Positions 23,879 through 31,210 are shown, counted from the stretch's first letter. The stretch is DNA of 40,766 bases from Rhodovibrio sodomensis (GCF_016583645.1 NZ_NRRL01000036.1:1-40766); one strand, 5' to 3'. Notes: a model not told the origin generated them from the sequence alone. Translations and numbers: made by a program.

Positions 23879-26355
23879 CAGGAGATGTCCTGGCCGCGCT
23901 TCTTCCCTTTGCTTTGCCCGCCGCCGTTGCGGCTCGGCGCCTTCTTCGCTTGGGAGTTGGCGGACCCTCCGCCTTCGCGCTTGGGGGCGGAACCGCCGGC
24001 CGAGTTACCGCGGCTCCCGGCCGAGCGGTCTTTCTTGCCGTTCCCGGCGCCGGCGTCGCGGCCCTTGGACGGCGACCGCTCCTGTCCGCGCCCCTTGTTC
24101 GCGCTCTTCTTCGGACTCGTCGGAGGCGACACCGAACCGCCGGCGGAGCGCCCCTTGCCGGATCGGGAAGGCATCTTCTTGCCGGTCGCGGCGCCCTGCC
24201 CCTGCGGCTGCGGCTGAGCGGACTTGCCGGGAGACTTGTCCCCGCCGGATTGGCCGCGCTGAGGGGCGGGTTGCCGGTCTTGTCCGCCCTTCCCGATGCC
24301 GAGTGCGCTGCCCAGGCGCTGGCCGAGAGAGGGCTTTCCGCCCCCTTGAGACGGCTGGCGGTCAGGGGTTTTCTGAGGCGCCTTCTGCGCCCCCTTTTGC
24401 GGCGTCGATCCGGCGCTGGGCGCCCCTCGATCGGGAGAGCCCTTCCCGCGATTGGCCTGGGGAGCCGGCGCCGCTTTGCCGCCGCTGCGCTCTGGGGCGC
24501 GATTTTTCGTCGGTGTCGGCGTCTTGGCGGGACCGGGGAGGTTCACCGACCCCGTGCCCCGGCTTCGCGGGTTGTCGACGCCGGAGGGGATGGCTTTCTG
24601 TCCGCCCTTATCCAGTCCGGGGAGCCGCGGGGAAGCCAGAGACCCCTGTTGCGCGGAGTAATCCGGCATCTTGGGCGCGGACGCCTTCTGTTTGAACGGG
24701 TTCACGTGCGAGTCCATGTTGCTCAGCAAACGCGGGGCTTCCGCTTCTTGGGTGCCCTGGAACGGACGTCCGCCGCCGGGCGCCTTAATGCCCGGAGGCG
24801 TGAGGCCGGGCGCGGGCGCGTTCGGGGTCTTGTCGGGGGCGGCCTTCTGTTTGAACGGGTTCACATGGGAGTCCATGTTGCTCAGCAAGCGCGCAGCTTC
24901 CGCTTCTTGGTTGCCTTGGAACGGACGTCCGCCGCCAGGCGACTTCATGCCAGGCGGCGTGAGGCCGGGCGCCGACGCCCCCGGCGCCTTGTCGGGAGCC
25001 GGAGACGGAGCGGAAGCTTCCATCGAACCGGCGACCGCCATCTCCGGTGTTTTCTCCGGCTGTTTGGGCGCCAACCCACGTGCCTTGATCGGGTCTTTTG
25101 CGTCCTGCTGAAGCCCAGCGACCTTGTTGTTGACGGACCCGTTCGCGCCCTCGATCGAGATATCGCCCTGACCGCGAGGATCTTCGCCGGACATTTTCCC
25201 CGCGTCGATGAGAACGCCGCCGTTGCGATGGGGCTTCTCGAAGGCTTCCTGGTTCCATTGCTTGGCGAGGCCGCTGAGTTGCTCGTGCGCCGAGAACGCT
25301 TCGGCTCGATGGGCTTGCCATTCGGGCGTTCGACCGTTTTGACCGTACTCGCTCTCCGCCAGGCGGTTCGCCCGTGCCCCGACGTACGCCGTCGCTTCGA
25401 TTTGCTGCTGCAAACCGAGTCGTTCCGCCACGTCGGGGCCGAAGCGGTTGAGGTCTTTATCCATGGCGGATTTCAGCCCGCGCATCCGCGCCGAAACGTC
25501 TGCCTGGGGTTCCGTCCCGTCCCAGTCGAGCTTCGGCGCCATGCCTCTGCCGAACTCGGAGTTCTCGCGGGACACCTTCGGTTGCGGGCGAGCGGACGGG
25601 GACATGTCGTTGTTGCGGTTGAACGCGGCTTCGCCGTCACGGGCCTTCTTGCCGAAGTCGCGGGCGTGCTGTTTGAAGGAGTCGATGTTCGTTTGCCGGA
25701 ACGGGCCGTCCTTGCCGTGCTCCAACGTCCGCGCCGCGTCGTGGAAAACCTGGCTCTTGTACGCGTTGGCCTCGATTTCGGCCTTTTTCGAGAAGCCCCT
25801 ACCTTTTTCGGTGTTGGAGTGCGCCAGCGCCTTTTCCTGAAGCATTTGCTGGCGCTCGAAAAACTTGCGGTCACGCTGCTCCGTGGCCTGCATCGAGTGC
25901 TTTGGGCCGAAGTTCCAGTTGGTGATCGGCTTGCCGTTTGGATTTTTGAGCTGACCATCCGTGGGGCCGGGACGATTGATGTCGTCTCGGCTGCGCGACG
26001 CGGGCTCCCGACGGCCGATGCCGCGGAGCGCGGTGCCGATCCGGTTGGACAGGTTGGCCTTGGTCGCGGCGTTGAAAGCCTTTTGGGCGGCTTCGTTGCG
26101 CCCGACCCCGAGCTTCTGCTGAGCGGTGACGAGGTCGCCGCCCTTGGTCCCGAGCTGAGCTTCCGTTTCCAGGACGCGCGCGCCCTGGACCTGCTGCATT
26201 GCGCCCAGGGCAGCTTTTCGGGCCTGCGGCATCCTCTTGGCGCGAGCCTGGGCCTCGCGCTGCATCCTGGCGCGCTGGTTTTTCCTGCGGGCTTCCTCTT
26301 GGGCCTCGAACTGCTTCCGGGCCATACGCCGCTGAGCGGCTTCGGACATAGCCAT
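23878..26355 (-). CDS. Large disordered basic protein with 53-residue tandem repeat, GQDIS end
   Basis: 825 residues, not recognised. Residues 1-440 are helical, Gln/Arg/Lys/Ala-rich and include a possibly folded stretch around GRTPEWQAHRAEAFSAHEQL. Two tandem 53-residue repeats follow, each carrying GLTPPG, PGGGRPFQG and LLSNMDSHVNPFKQK. The last 260 residues are almost wholly Gly/Ser/Pro/Gln/Lys/Arg, strongly basic, ending KKRGQDIS. A basic disordered tail could bind DNA or act as a secretion signal. GAGG precedes ATG 26355; in-frame M3 is possible. First gene of the operon with the YdjM-like protein and primase. Confidence 0.7.
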   Translation of the reverse strand: MAMSEAAQRRMARKQFEAQEEARRKNQRARMQREAQARAKRMPQARKAALGAMQQVQGARVLETEAQLGTKGGDLVTAQQKLGVGRNEAAQKAFNAATKANLSNRIGTALRGIGRREPASRSRDDINRPGPTDGQLKNPNGKPITNWNFGPKHSMQATEQRDRKFFERQQMLQEKALAHSNTEKGRGFSKKAEIEANAYKSQVFHDAARTLEHGKDGPFRQTNIDSFKQHARDFGKKARDGEAAFNRNNDMSPSARPQPKVSRENSEFGRGMAPKLDWDGTEPQADVSARMRGLKSAMDKDLNRFGPDVAERLGLQQQIEATAYVGARANRLAESEYGQNGRTPEWQAHRAEAFSAHEQLSGLAKQWNQEAFEKPHRNGGVLIDAGKMSGEDPRGQGDISIEGANGSVNNKVAGLQQDAKDPIKARGLAPKQPEKTPEMAVAGSMEASAPSPAPDKAPGASAPGLTPPGMKSPGGGRPFQGNQEAEAARLLSNMDSHVNPFKQKAAPDKTPNAPAPGLTPPGIKAPGGGRPFQGTQEAEAPRLLSNMDSHVNPFKQKASAPKMPDYSAQQGSLASPRLPGLDKGGQKAIPSGVDNPRSRGTGSVNLPGPAKTPTPTKNRAPERSGGKAAPAPQANRGKGSPDRGAPSAGSTPQKGAQKAPQKTPDRQPSQGGGKPSLGQRLGSALGIGKGGQDRQPAPQRGQSGGDKSPGKSAQPQPQGQGAATGKKMPSRSGKGRSAGGSVSPPTSPKKSANKGRGQERSPSKGRDAGAGNGKKDRSAGSRGNSAGGSAPKREGGGSANSQAKKAPSRNGGGQSKGKKRGQDIS
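24683..25000 (-). repeat. Two tandem 159-bp in-frame repeats
   Basis: 24683-24841 and 24842-25000 are near-identical copies with period 159 bp (53 codons), giving the repeated LLSNMDSHVNPFKQK blocks of the disordered protein. High nucleotide identity suggests a fairly recent duplication. Confidence 0.85.
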
Positions 26356-26396
26356 TTCGCCTCACCACAGACTGCATGTCGTCGTTCTGGATATGT

Positions 26397-26424
26397 ATCC
26401 TACACGACACAGTCGTTTTGTCCA
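26397..26424 (-). promoter_or_regulatory. TCGTGTA-type promoter of the primase operon
   Basis: On the minus strand TGGACA (26424-26419) and TAGGAT (26402-26397) are 16 bp apart, with TCGTG immediately before the -10. The transcript would carry the leader GCAGTCTGTGGTGAGG before ATG 26355. Confidence 0.65.
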
Positions 26425-26461
26425 GGCAAGATCGGATGTGTCTGAGGCGAAGGACGGATCG

Positions 26462-26848
26462 TCAGTCGACGTCAACTGCCCGGTTGAAAGCCTCGACGCT
26501 CTCGTGTCCGGCGAGTTCGCGCTCGACCGGGTCCGGGTCATCGACGAGAAGGAAGCTGCGTTCTACGGCGTTCAGCCGAGCCACGGCACGGGCATAAGGG
26601 ATCGGGCTGGTACGCAGGTCGCGTGTTCCGTCGCTGAACTCCGCCAAGACGTGCGCGGCCTTCCCGGTCACCATCCCGGTCCATCCGACGCTCGCTCTCA
26701 GGGCGTACAGACCGCCCGACTCTTCGAGCCAGAGGTCGTAGACGCGCCACTCGCGGCTCACGCGCCGCGGTTCCACCTTCGTGACGTCGTTCATGGCACT
26801 GCCCTTCCGCTTGGCCCTCTCGCGTTCGAGATCGATCACGTCTCCCAT
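26462..26848 (-). CDS. Small hypothetical protein
   Basis: 128 residues, no family recognised. It starts MGDVIDLERERAKRK; the middle alternates strands (WRVYDLWLEESGGLYALRASVGWTGMVTGKAAHVLAEF), and a helix follows (YARAVARLNAVERSF). GAGGTGAGG precedes ATG 26848, and the stop of the nuclease gene lies 9 bp upstream, so it is the last gene of that operon. Confidence 0.65.
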   Translation of the reverse strand: MGDVIDLERERAKRKGSAMNDVTKVEPRRVSREWRVYDLWLEESGGLYALRASVGWTGMVTGKAAHVLAEFSDGTRDLRTSPIPYARAVARLNAVERSFLLVDDPDPVERELAGHESVEAFNRAVDVD

Positions 26849-26857
26849 CGCCTCACC

Positions 26858-27355
26858 TCACTGAGCCAACCTCTCGCCTCGGCGGTACTCCCAGGGATAG
26901 AGGGTCCGCCCCTTCCATACTCCACGCCGCTTCGAACGCGCGACATCTTCCTCTTCGACGTACTCTCTCGAATATCTACGATACGCGAAAGCGAAGCCCG
27001 ACTCCACGATCGCGGCGTTCAAGTCGCGCATCGAACCGTTCTCGAAGACATAGCACGTGGCGATCACGCGCCCGTAGCGGTCCCGGTCGTGCGCTCGGCA
27101 GGCGACCTGCTTGCCGCGGAGGTAGCTGCGGACGGCCTGGGTCGCGTTGCGGCCGCACATGCGTGCCTCGCCCTTGTGATAGCAGGGCTGGTCGCTTTCG
27201 GGCGCGTCGATCCCGTGAAGGCGGATGCGCTCGCCCGAAACTTCGAGCGTGTCGCCGTCGATGACTTCGGCGTCGCCGCGGTAGACCTCCTGGGCGGAGG
27301 CCATCGAGGCCGAAAACGCCACGAGCGCGGCGGCGAACAGGGTTCTGAAGGTCAT
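26858..27355 (-). CDS. Secreted staphylococcal nuclease-like (SNase) endonuclease
   Basis: 165 residues with a signal peptide (RTLFAAALVAFSASMASA), then an SNase fold. The active-site region matches: DGDTLEVSGERIRLHGIDAPE supplies the first Arg and the Glu, and DRDRYGRVIATC the second Arg. Two cysteine pairs may stabilise it. Such Ca-dependent enzymes cut DNA and RNA outside the cytoplasm; plasmid-borne secreted versions are common, but a role in transfer is not established. GGAG precedes ATG 27355 at 8 nt. Middle gene of a three-gene operon. Confidence 0.92.
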   Translation of the reverse strand: MTFRTLFAAALVAFSASMASAQEVYRGDAEVIDGDTLEVSGERIRLHGIDAPESDQPCYHKGEARMCGRNATQAVRSYLRGKQVACRAHDRDRYGRVIATCYVFENGSMRDLNAAIVESGFAFAYRRYSREYVEEEDVARSKRRGVWKGRTLYPWEYRRGERLAQ

Positions 27356-27381
27356 GTCGGTCACTCCAACGGACTGAAAGG

Positions 27382-27942
27382 TCAAGCGGATGCTCTGCGT
27401 GCGAAAGCGCGCCCGATCGCGTGGCCGAGGGCCGACGCGCCGAGCAAGGCAGCGGCAAGATGGGCGTCGAGGGTCGCGGCTCCGACGAGATACGACGCGA
27501 GAAACAGCCCCCAGACGAACGAGACGCCCCGCTTCGGGTCGATGGCGTCGGCTTCGAGACCTCCGGCGAACGGCCGCGCGATCGTTCCGGCGAAAACGGC
27601 CACCGCGAAGCCGAGCGCGCCGGACGCCGCGATCGCGTCGGATGTCCAGAGCCAATCCGGAGCCGCGGAACCCGCGACGAAGAGCGCGCCGCTGATCGCG
27701 GAAGCGGCCAGCCACCTGAAAACGTGAGGGATCGCGCCGAAGGCCCATAGCACGCCCAGCAGGATGAAGGTCGGGAGCAACACCGTCACGGCCAAGCGCG
27801 CCGACCCGTCAGGAACGCGACCCAGGGCGTCGACCGTGGCCATCGCCCAGGCGTACGTCGCGGCGGCTGTCGGAAGGGTGGCGCACACGAACAGATGGCC
27901 ACCGACGTAGGAGGCGATATGTCCCGGGGTTCTCGATGTCAT
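27382..27942 (-). CDS. Polytopic inner-membrane protein
   Basis: 186 residues, four or five hydrophobic segments (LFVCATLPTAAATYAWAMA; LAVTVLLPTFILLGVLWAFG; WLAASAISGALFVAG; GALGFAVAVFAGTIA; FVWGLFLASYLVGAATL). Family not recognised. ATG 27942 is chosen for the GAGACAGG behind the leader GCAGTGCGTCGAAAG; an upstream in-frame start at 27963 lacks one. First gene of the nuclease operon. Confidence 0.7.
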   Translation of the reverse strand: MTSRTPGHIASYVGGHLFVCATLPTAAATYAWAMATVDALGRVPDGSARLAVTVLLPTFILLGVLWAFGAIPHVFRWLAASAISGALFVAGSAAPDWLWTSDAIAASGALGFAVAVFAGTIARPFAGGLEADAIDPKRGVSFVWGLFLASYLVGAATLDAHLAAALLGASALGHAIGRAFARRASA

Positions 27943-27975
27943 TGCCTGTCTCTTTCGACGCACTGCATGTGAAGT

Positions 27976-28004
27976 ATGGTATCACAATTAGAGTGAACAA
28001 TCAA
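27976..28004 (-). promoter_or_regulatory. Promoter of the nuclease operon
   Basis: On the minus strand TTGATT (28004-27999) and TACCAT (27981-27976) are 17 bp apart in a locally AT-rich stretch between this operon and the helicase-loader-like gene. Confidence 0.5.
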
Positions 28005-28013
28005 TTTCTGCCT

Positions 28014-28583
28014 TCAGACCCCCAAAGCGGCCCGCAGTCGCGACCATTGCTCGGCTGTGGGCGGAGGGCCCGGGGGCGGCTCCGAGCGGACCTCCTCGAT
28101 CGCCTTCAAGACCCCCTCCGCTCGGCGTCGTTTCGTGCGGCGCTCGGCCAGTTCGTCGCGCACGGCGGCGACGAAGTCGCCCACCTCCGGCATCCGCGGC
28201 CACTTGTGCTCGGCCCACACGATCACGAACGCGCGCTTGAACAGGTCCGCCGGAAGGGTATGGAGCACCCGGAGGTCCATCTCCAGGGCCTTCTCGGAGG
28301 GGAGATCGACCCCCTTCCGCTCGGCCATCAGTTGCAGGCTTTCCAGTATCTGTTCGTAAGACGCCGGCGCGTTGTCGCGCTGGATGGCTTCAAGCTCTTC
28401 TCTCACCGCCGCTTCCAGCCCGTCGCTGAGCCGAAGCCGGATCATCGACCGGAGGCTCCTGGGATCGGCCGTGGAGGCGATCAAGCACTGCGCTTGCTCG
28501 CTCTGCGTTTCGCTGTACGCGGTCGGCGTCCGACTTTCTGCCGCCACCGCCACGTCGCTGTGCGTTGCCGTTGTGTCCGTCAT
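28014..28583 (-). CDS. Lambda P/G39P-like putative helicase loader
   Basis: 189 residues, mostly helical. The segment after residue 90 (LPADLFKRAFVIVWAEHKWPRMPEVGDFVAAVRDELAERR) has the helical pattern seen in phage helicase loader/inhibitor domains (G39P-like): a run of helices with a conserved Trp/Pro turn. That resemblance is by eye only. Position is the stronger argument: it directly follows an O-like initiator, as P follows O in lambda. GGAAGGGA precedes ATG 28583. Its first 194 bases overlap the end of the O-like gene in another frame. Confidence 0.55.
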   Translation of the reverse strand: MTDTTATHSDVAVAAESRTPTAYSETQSEQAQCLIASTADPRSLRSMIRLRLSDGLEAAVREELEAIQRDNAPASYEQILESLQLMAERKGVDLPSEKALEMDLRVLHTLPADLFKRAFVIVWAEHKWPRMPEVGDFVAAVRDELAERRTKRRRAEGVLKAIEEVRSEPPPGPPPTAEQWSRLRAALGV

Positions 28584-29367
28584 TGCCGATCCCTTCCTTG
28601 GAGCCGTGGCCGGGGGCGTTCCTGTCCGCGCCGCCTCGCCGTTTGTCTTCTCGGTCCACGCGACCCGCGTGCTCGATGACCCAGTGCCTGTAGGCAGCCG
28701 AGTGGTTGCGGTAGCGATAGCCGTTGGCTTGGCACGAGAGAGCGAACTGCTCGGCGAAAGCGTGCGGATCGATGTCCGGGTGCCGCTGCTGTATCCAGGC
28801 GATGTCGTCATCCGAAGGTCGCCAGTCTTCAGGGGGTACGGTTTTCTCGTCTCCCCCTTTCCCTTCGATTTTTGAACCGCCCCGCGCGCGTCCGCCCGAG
28901 AGAGATTCTGTTCTAGTGGTATTGTTAGTGTCAGGTGGGCTGACAGGGGGCGTCGACATGTCGACAGGGGGTGTCAGCCCGCTGACAGGGGGTGTCAGCC
29001 CGCTGACAGGGGGTGTCGACTGGCTGACAGGGGGGCTGTCCGTGTTCGGATCGGGAGCCGCAGGCTGGTCGGGGAGGCCCGCGTCGTAGCGGATGCGGTA
29101 GATAGCGGACAGTTCCGCGCCGCTGGCGGAGAAGCGGCGATGCTTCTCGACCAGGCCAATCTTCACGAGCTTGGCGAGGATCCCGTTGACCCATTGCCGC
29201 GACCGGTCGAGCTGTTTCGCGATCCGGCCTTGTGACGGATGGCACCAACCGTCTTGGTCGGCGAAGGTGCTGAGCGACGTCAGCACGGAAATCTCGCCGA
29301 GGCCGATGTCCGGGTGTTCCAGCCAAGCGGCTGGCACGATCCCGAACCGTCCGGTGAATGACCTCAA
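28390..29367 (-). CDS. Lambda O-like replication initiator (wHTH + DnaT-like) containing palindromic repeats
   Basis: About 325 residues. N-terminal winged HTH: GEISVLTSLSTFADQDGWCHPSQGRIAKQLDRSRQWVNGILAKLVKIGLV. A central stretch of seven-residue repeats (STPPVSG-type, five units) is encoded by 21-bp palindromic DNA repeats. Then a DnaT-like region: WRPSDDDIAWIQQRHPDIDPHAFAEQF, then YRNHSAAYRHWVIEHAG. The tail is basic and low-complexity. In lambda, O binds iterons inside its own gene and recruits P. TTG 29367 is preferred because AAGGAGG lies 5 nt upstream; GTG 29424, in frame, has no ribosome binding site. Regulation could involve the stem-loop at 29453-29486. Confidence 0.75.
   Translation of the reverse strand: MRSFTGRFGIVPAAWLEHPDIGLGEISVLTSLSTFADQDGWCHPSQGRIAKQLDRSRQWVNGILAKLVKIGLVEKHRRFSASGAELSAIYRIRYDAGLPDQPAAPDPNTDSPPVSQSTPPVSGLTPPVSGLTPPVDMSTPPVSPPDTNNTTRTESLSGGRARGGSKIEGKGGDEKTVPPEDWRPSDDDIAWIQQRHPDIDPHAFAEQFALSCQANGYRYRNHSAAYRHWVIEHAGRVDREDKRRGGADRNAPGHGSKEGIGNDGHNGNAQRRGGGGRKSDADRVQRNAERASAVLDRLHGRSQEPPVDDPASAQRRAGSGGERRA
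28929..29029. repeat. Five 21-bp palindromic repeats, candidate origin iterons
   Basis: Units begin at 28929, 28951, 28972, 28993 and 29014 (period 21-22 bp), separated by G-runs. Units 3 and 4 are TGTCAG-cccg-CTGACA; unit 1 has a 5-nt centre; unit 2 is GTCGACATGTCGAC; unit 5 is a hybrid. They lie in the middle of the O-like gene. A locally AT-rich stretch (28903-28930) lies immediately on the downstream side of the gene, the same order as iterons and unwinding element in lambda ori. Confidence 0.75.
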
Positions 29368-29452
29368 AGCTTCCTCCTTGAGGGCATACCGACCCTGTCG
29401 CGGAAAATCGGCGTTTTCCGGCACGATCGGCTTGCGCCCGATATCCGAGGAA

Positions 29453-29486
29453 GCGTAAGCTCAGGGGTGCGGTTGGGAGCTTACGC
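29453..29486. promoter_or_regulatory. Inverted repeat upstream of the O-like gene
   Basis: GCGTAAGCTC and GAGCTTACGC are perfect 10-bp arms around a 14-nt centre, between the repA stop and the O-like gene. A second small palindrome (CGGAAAA / TTTTCCG, 29401-29420) lies nearer the start codon. Either may be an operator or an RNA structure. Confidence 0.55.
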
Positions 29487-29509
29487 CTCTCATCTTGTGA
29501 AGTCTGAAA

Positions 29510-29544
29510 GAGGCCCGTAGCCGTTCGCGGCGGCTACGGGCCTC
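29510..29544 (-). terminator. Terminator-like hairpin after repA
   Basis: GAGGCCCGTAGCC and GGCTACGGGCCTC form a 13-bp stem just after the repA stop (29552). The U-tract on the minus strand is short (CTCTTTC), so termination may be partial. Confidence 0.65.
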
Positions 29545-29551
29545 ACTCGTT

Positions 29552-30604
29552 TCAACCCTCTGGCATGTCCCTCTCGATCCTTTTGGCGATCGTCTGCCGC
29601 CGCCGTTTCGAAAGCCCGACCTCGCCCTTCGGCGACCTGGCCGAAACGGCGCTGCCGCCCACGGCGACGAAAGGCTTGCGCAACACGGCGGGGTCCGAGT
29701 AGCGCATCTGGAGCCCTTCTTCGGTCAACTCGACGTCGGCCTCGCGGTAAGCCTGCAAGGCTTGGCGAATGGACGTCTCGAACGTCTCGACGAACTTCGA
29801 CGGACTCTCGTTGCTGCCGAACTGAGCGATCAGGTCGCGCCAGCGCACCAGTTGGCTTTCGCCGGGGCTGATCTGCGGCAGCGTGTAGGAGAGGTACACG
29901 AAGATGTCGATCGCCATGGCGCTGTGCGCGATCGAGTGAAGGCGGGCGCTCGGGATGGGCACGGAATGCCGGCGCATCCGCTCGTACGCCGCTTGCGTGA
30001 GCTGAATGCCCGCTGGCCAGTCCATCTGGCCGAGATTGCCCTTGCGGTACGCCTCGATCTGCCCTGCCCCGAAGACGGCGGCGTCGATGAGGTTGTCTCG
30101 CTTGAAGAGTTCCTGGTCCGAGTGCTTCAGGACCATCGTGAACTCTGAGAAAGTCAGCCGGACGAGCTGGTCTTTCGTGATGTTCGTGTTGCCCGCCTGC
30201 CCGGTCCGGGGCTGGATGCCGATGCTGCGGAGCCAACTGGGCGCGTGTCCGATCTCGATCCAAGTGTCGCCTTCCCGCCGCCGGGGATTGTGTACTTCGG
30301 TGGCGAGCCAGATGGCCAACAGGCGCGCCTTGGGGCCGTAAGGCACGCCGATGGTGACTTCCGCGCCGCCCGGTAGGGTAAAGTTGGACGGCTGGACCGT
30401 CAGCGCGAAGCGGTCGTCGTACCTGCGCCATACGGTCTGGTCGTTCTTGGGCTTACGCAGCGCCAATCCGGCAATGCAGAAAGACTTGTGAAGAAAGGAG
30501 ATGTCGGAGTCGTCGCGCGCGGGGTCGATAGGCAGTTCGTATTGGCCCGCGCCCAGATGCGAAGCCCTGAAATCCGACACGGTCATGTCTCCGTCCAATG
30601 GCAT
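29552..30604 (-). CDS. repA: Plasmid replication initiator RepA (RepA_C family)
   Basis: 350 residues. The segment ITIGVPYGPKARLLAIWLATE-like (near 84-104), followed by WIEIGHAPSWLRSIGIQPRTGQ, is the hallmark of the RepA_C plasmid initiators. A winged-helix-like region continues to about 190, and a C-terminal helical part ends in a basic stretch (SKRRRQTIAKRIERDMPEG). It would bind the iterons directly upstream and load the host helicase. GGGGAG lies 7 nt before ATG 30604. Its promoter lies among the first bases after the iterons, so initiator binding may repress transcription. Confidence 0.85.
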   Translation of the reverse strand: MPLDGDMTVSDFRASHLGAGQYELPIDPARDDSDISFLHKSFCIAGLALRKPKNDQTVWRRYDDRFALTVQPSNFTLPGGAEVTIGVPYGPKARLLAIWLATEVHNPRRREGDTWIEIGHAPSWLRSIGIQPRTGQAGNTNITKDQLVRLTFSEFTMVLKHSDQELFKRDNLIDAAVFGAGQIEAYRKGNLGQMDWPAGIQLTQAAYERMRRHSVPIPSARLHSIAHSAMAIDIFVYLSYTLPQISPGESQLVRWRDLIAQFGSNESPSKFVETFETSIRQALQAYREADVELTEEGLQMRYSDPAVLRKPFVAVGGSAVSARSPKGEVGLSKRRRQTIAKRIERDMPEG

Positions 30605-30612
30605 TGTGTGCT

Positions 30613-30640
30613 CCCCTGACTATACGGGGCTCTGACAGGC
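30613..30640 (-). promoter_or_regulatory. Possible repA promoter
   Basis: On the minus strand TATAGT lies about 17 bp downstream of a weak TTTTGG/TTTGGC -35, and the closest iteron begins at 30659. The region also contains TGTCAG and GTCAGG, similar to the arms of the repeats inside the O-like gene. Confidence 0.35.
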
Positions 30641-30658
30641 GCCAAAAAGGTCGACGTT

Positions 30659-31204
30659 TTCCGAAAGTCCGACCCTCTTGCGTTTTGGCTTCCGAAAGTC
30701 CGACCCAGGGCTTCCGAAACCTGTACCCCCGCGCGGGTTCGCGGCGCTCGGCGCCTTCCGAAACCTGTACCCTGGGGACGCCGACTCGGACGGGACCGCC
30801 ATCGTCGGGCGCGCTCTGGCGGCCGGTTCTGTGCCGACTCCGGATCGGAACCGCGGCTCCGGAGCGGTTCTCGGCCCGCGTCGGCGGAAACGGCAGTTTC
30901 CGGACCTTCGCGGGCATATGAAGGCTTCCGAAACATGCACCCCTTGCCCCCTCTGAAGACGAGCCCTGGTATGTCCGCGCCCAGAACACCACAACATGTC
31001 CTGTTCTTCCAGGCGAACGGGTACAGATTGCGGAAAGGGGGTCGGACTTTCGGAAGCTGAGCATGACGGGTTTGCCCCGAAACCCCCGATGGGGTCGGAC
31101 TTTCGGAAGGGGCGTTTGGCCTGTCTGCCGGCAGAAACCGGGATTTCCGAGAACCGTCGCCCCTCACCCGAGGGCCGCCAGAGATGGGGGTACGGGTTAC
31201 GGAA
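30659..31204. other. RepA iteron origin with two iteron families
   Basis: TTCCGAAAGTCCGACCC occurs at 30659-30675 and 30690-30706, and inverted (GGGTCGGACTTTCGGAA) at 31039-31055 and 31092-31108. A second type, TTCCGAAACCTGTACCC, occurs at 30712-30728 and 30756-30772, with a variant at 30926-30942 and inverted variants at 31019-31035 and 31188-31204. All begin TTCCGAAA or similar. About 150 GC-rich bases without iterons lie in the middle. There is no gene between repA and 31211. This is almost surely the RepA-dependent origin and copy-control region. Confidence 0.85.
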
Positions 31205-31210
31205 CCGCGA

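Noticed and set aside
23878..26355. Relaxase identity for the 825-residue protein
   Set aside because: Its size and position suggested MobA-like, but there is no HxHxH or conserved Tyr motif; the sequence is low-complexity.
23914..26445. 843-codon open frame on the plus strand
   Set aside because: It is the antisense shadow of the 825-residue disordered gene, which has a promoter, a ribosome binding site and coupled downstream genes; the plus product is Arg/Leu/Gly-rich without a sensible start.
27421..27750. Plus-strand gene opposite the membrane protein
   Set aside because: Arg/Gly-rich antisense frame of a clear polytopic membrane protein gene.
28929..29029. CRISPR array
   Set aside because: The 21-bp units are contiguous palindromes separated only by G-runs, with no unique spacers, and they are translated in frame as a peptide repeat.
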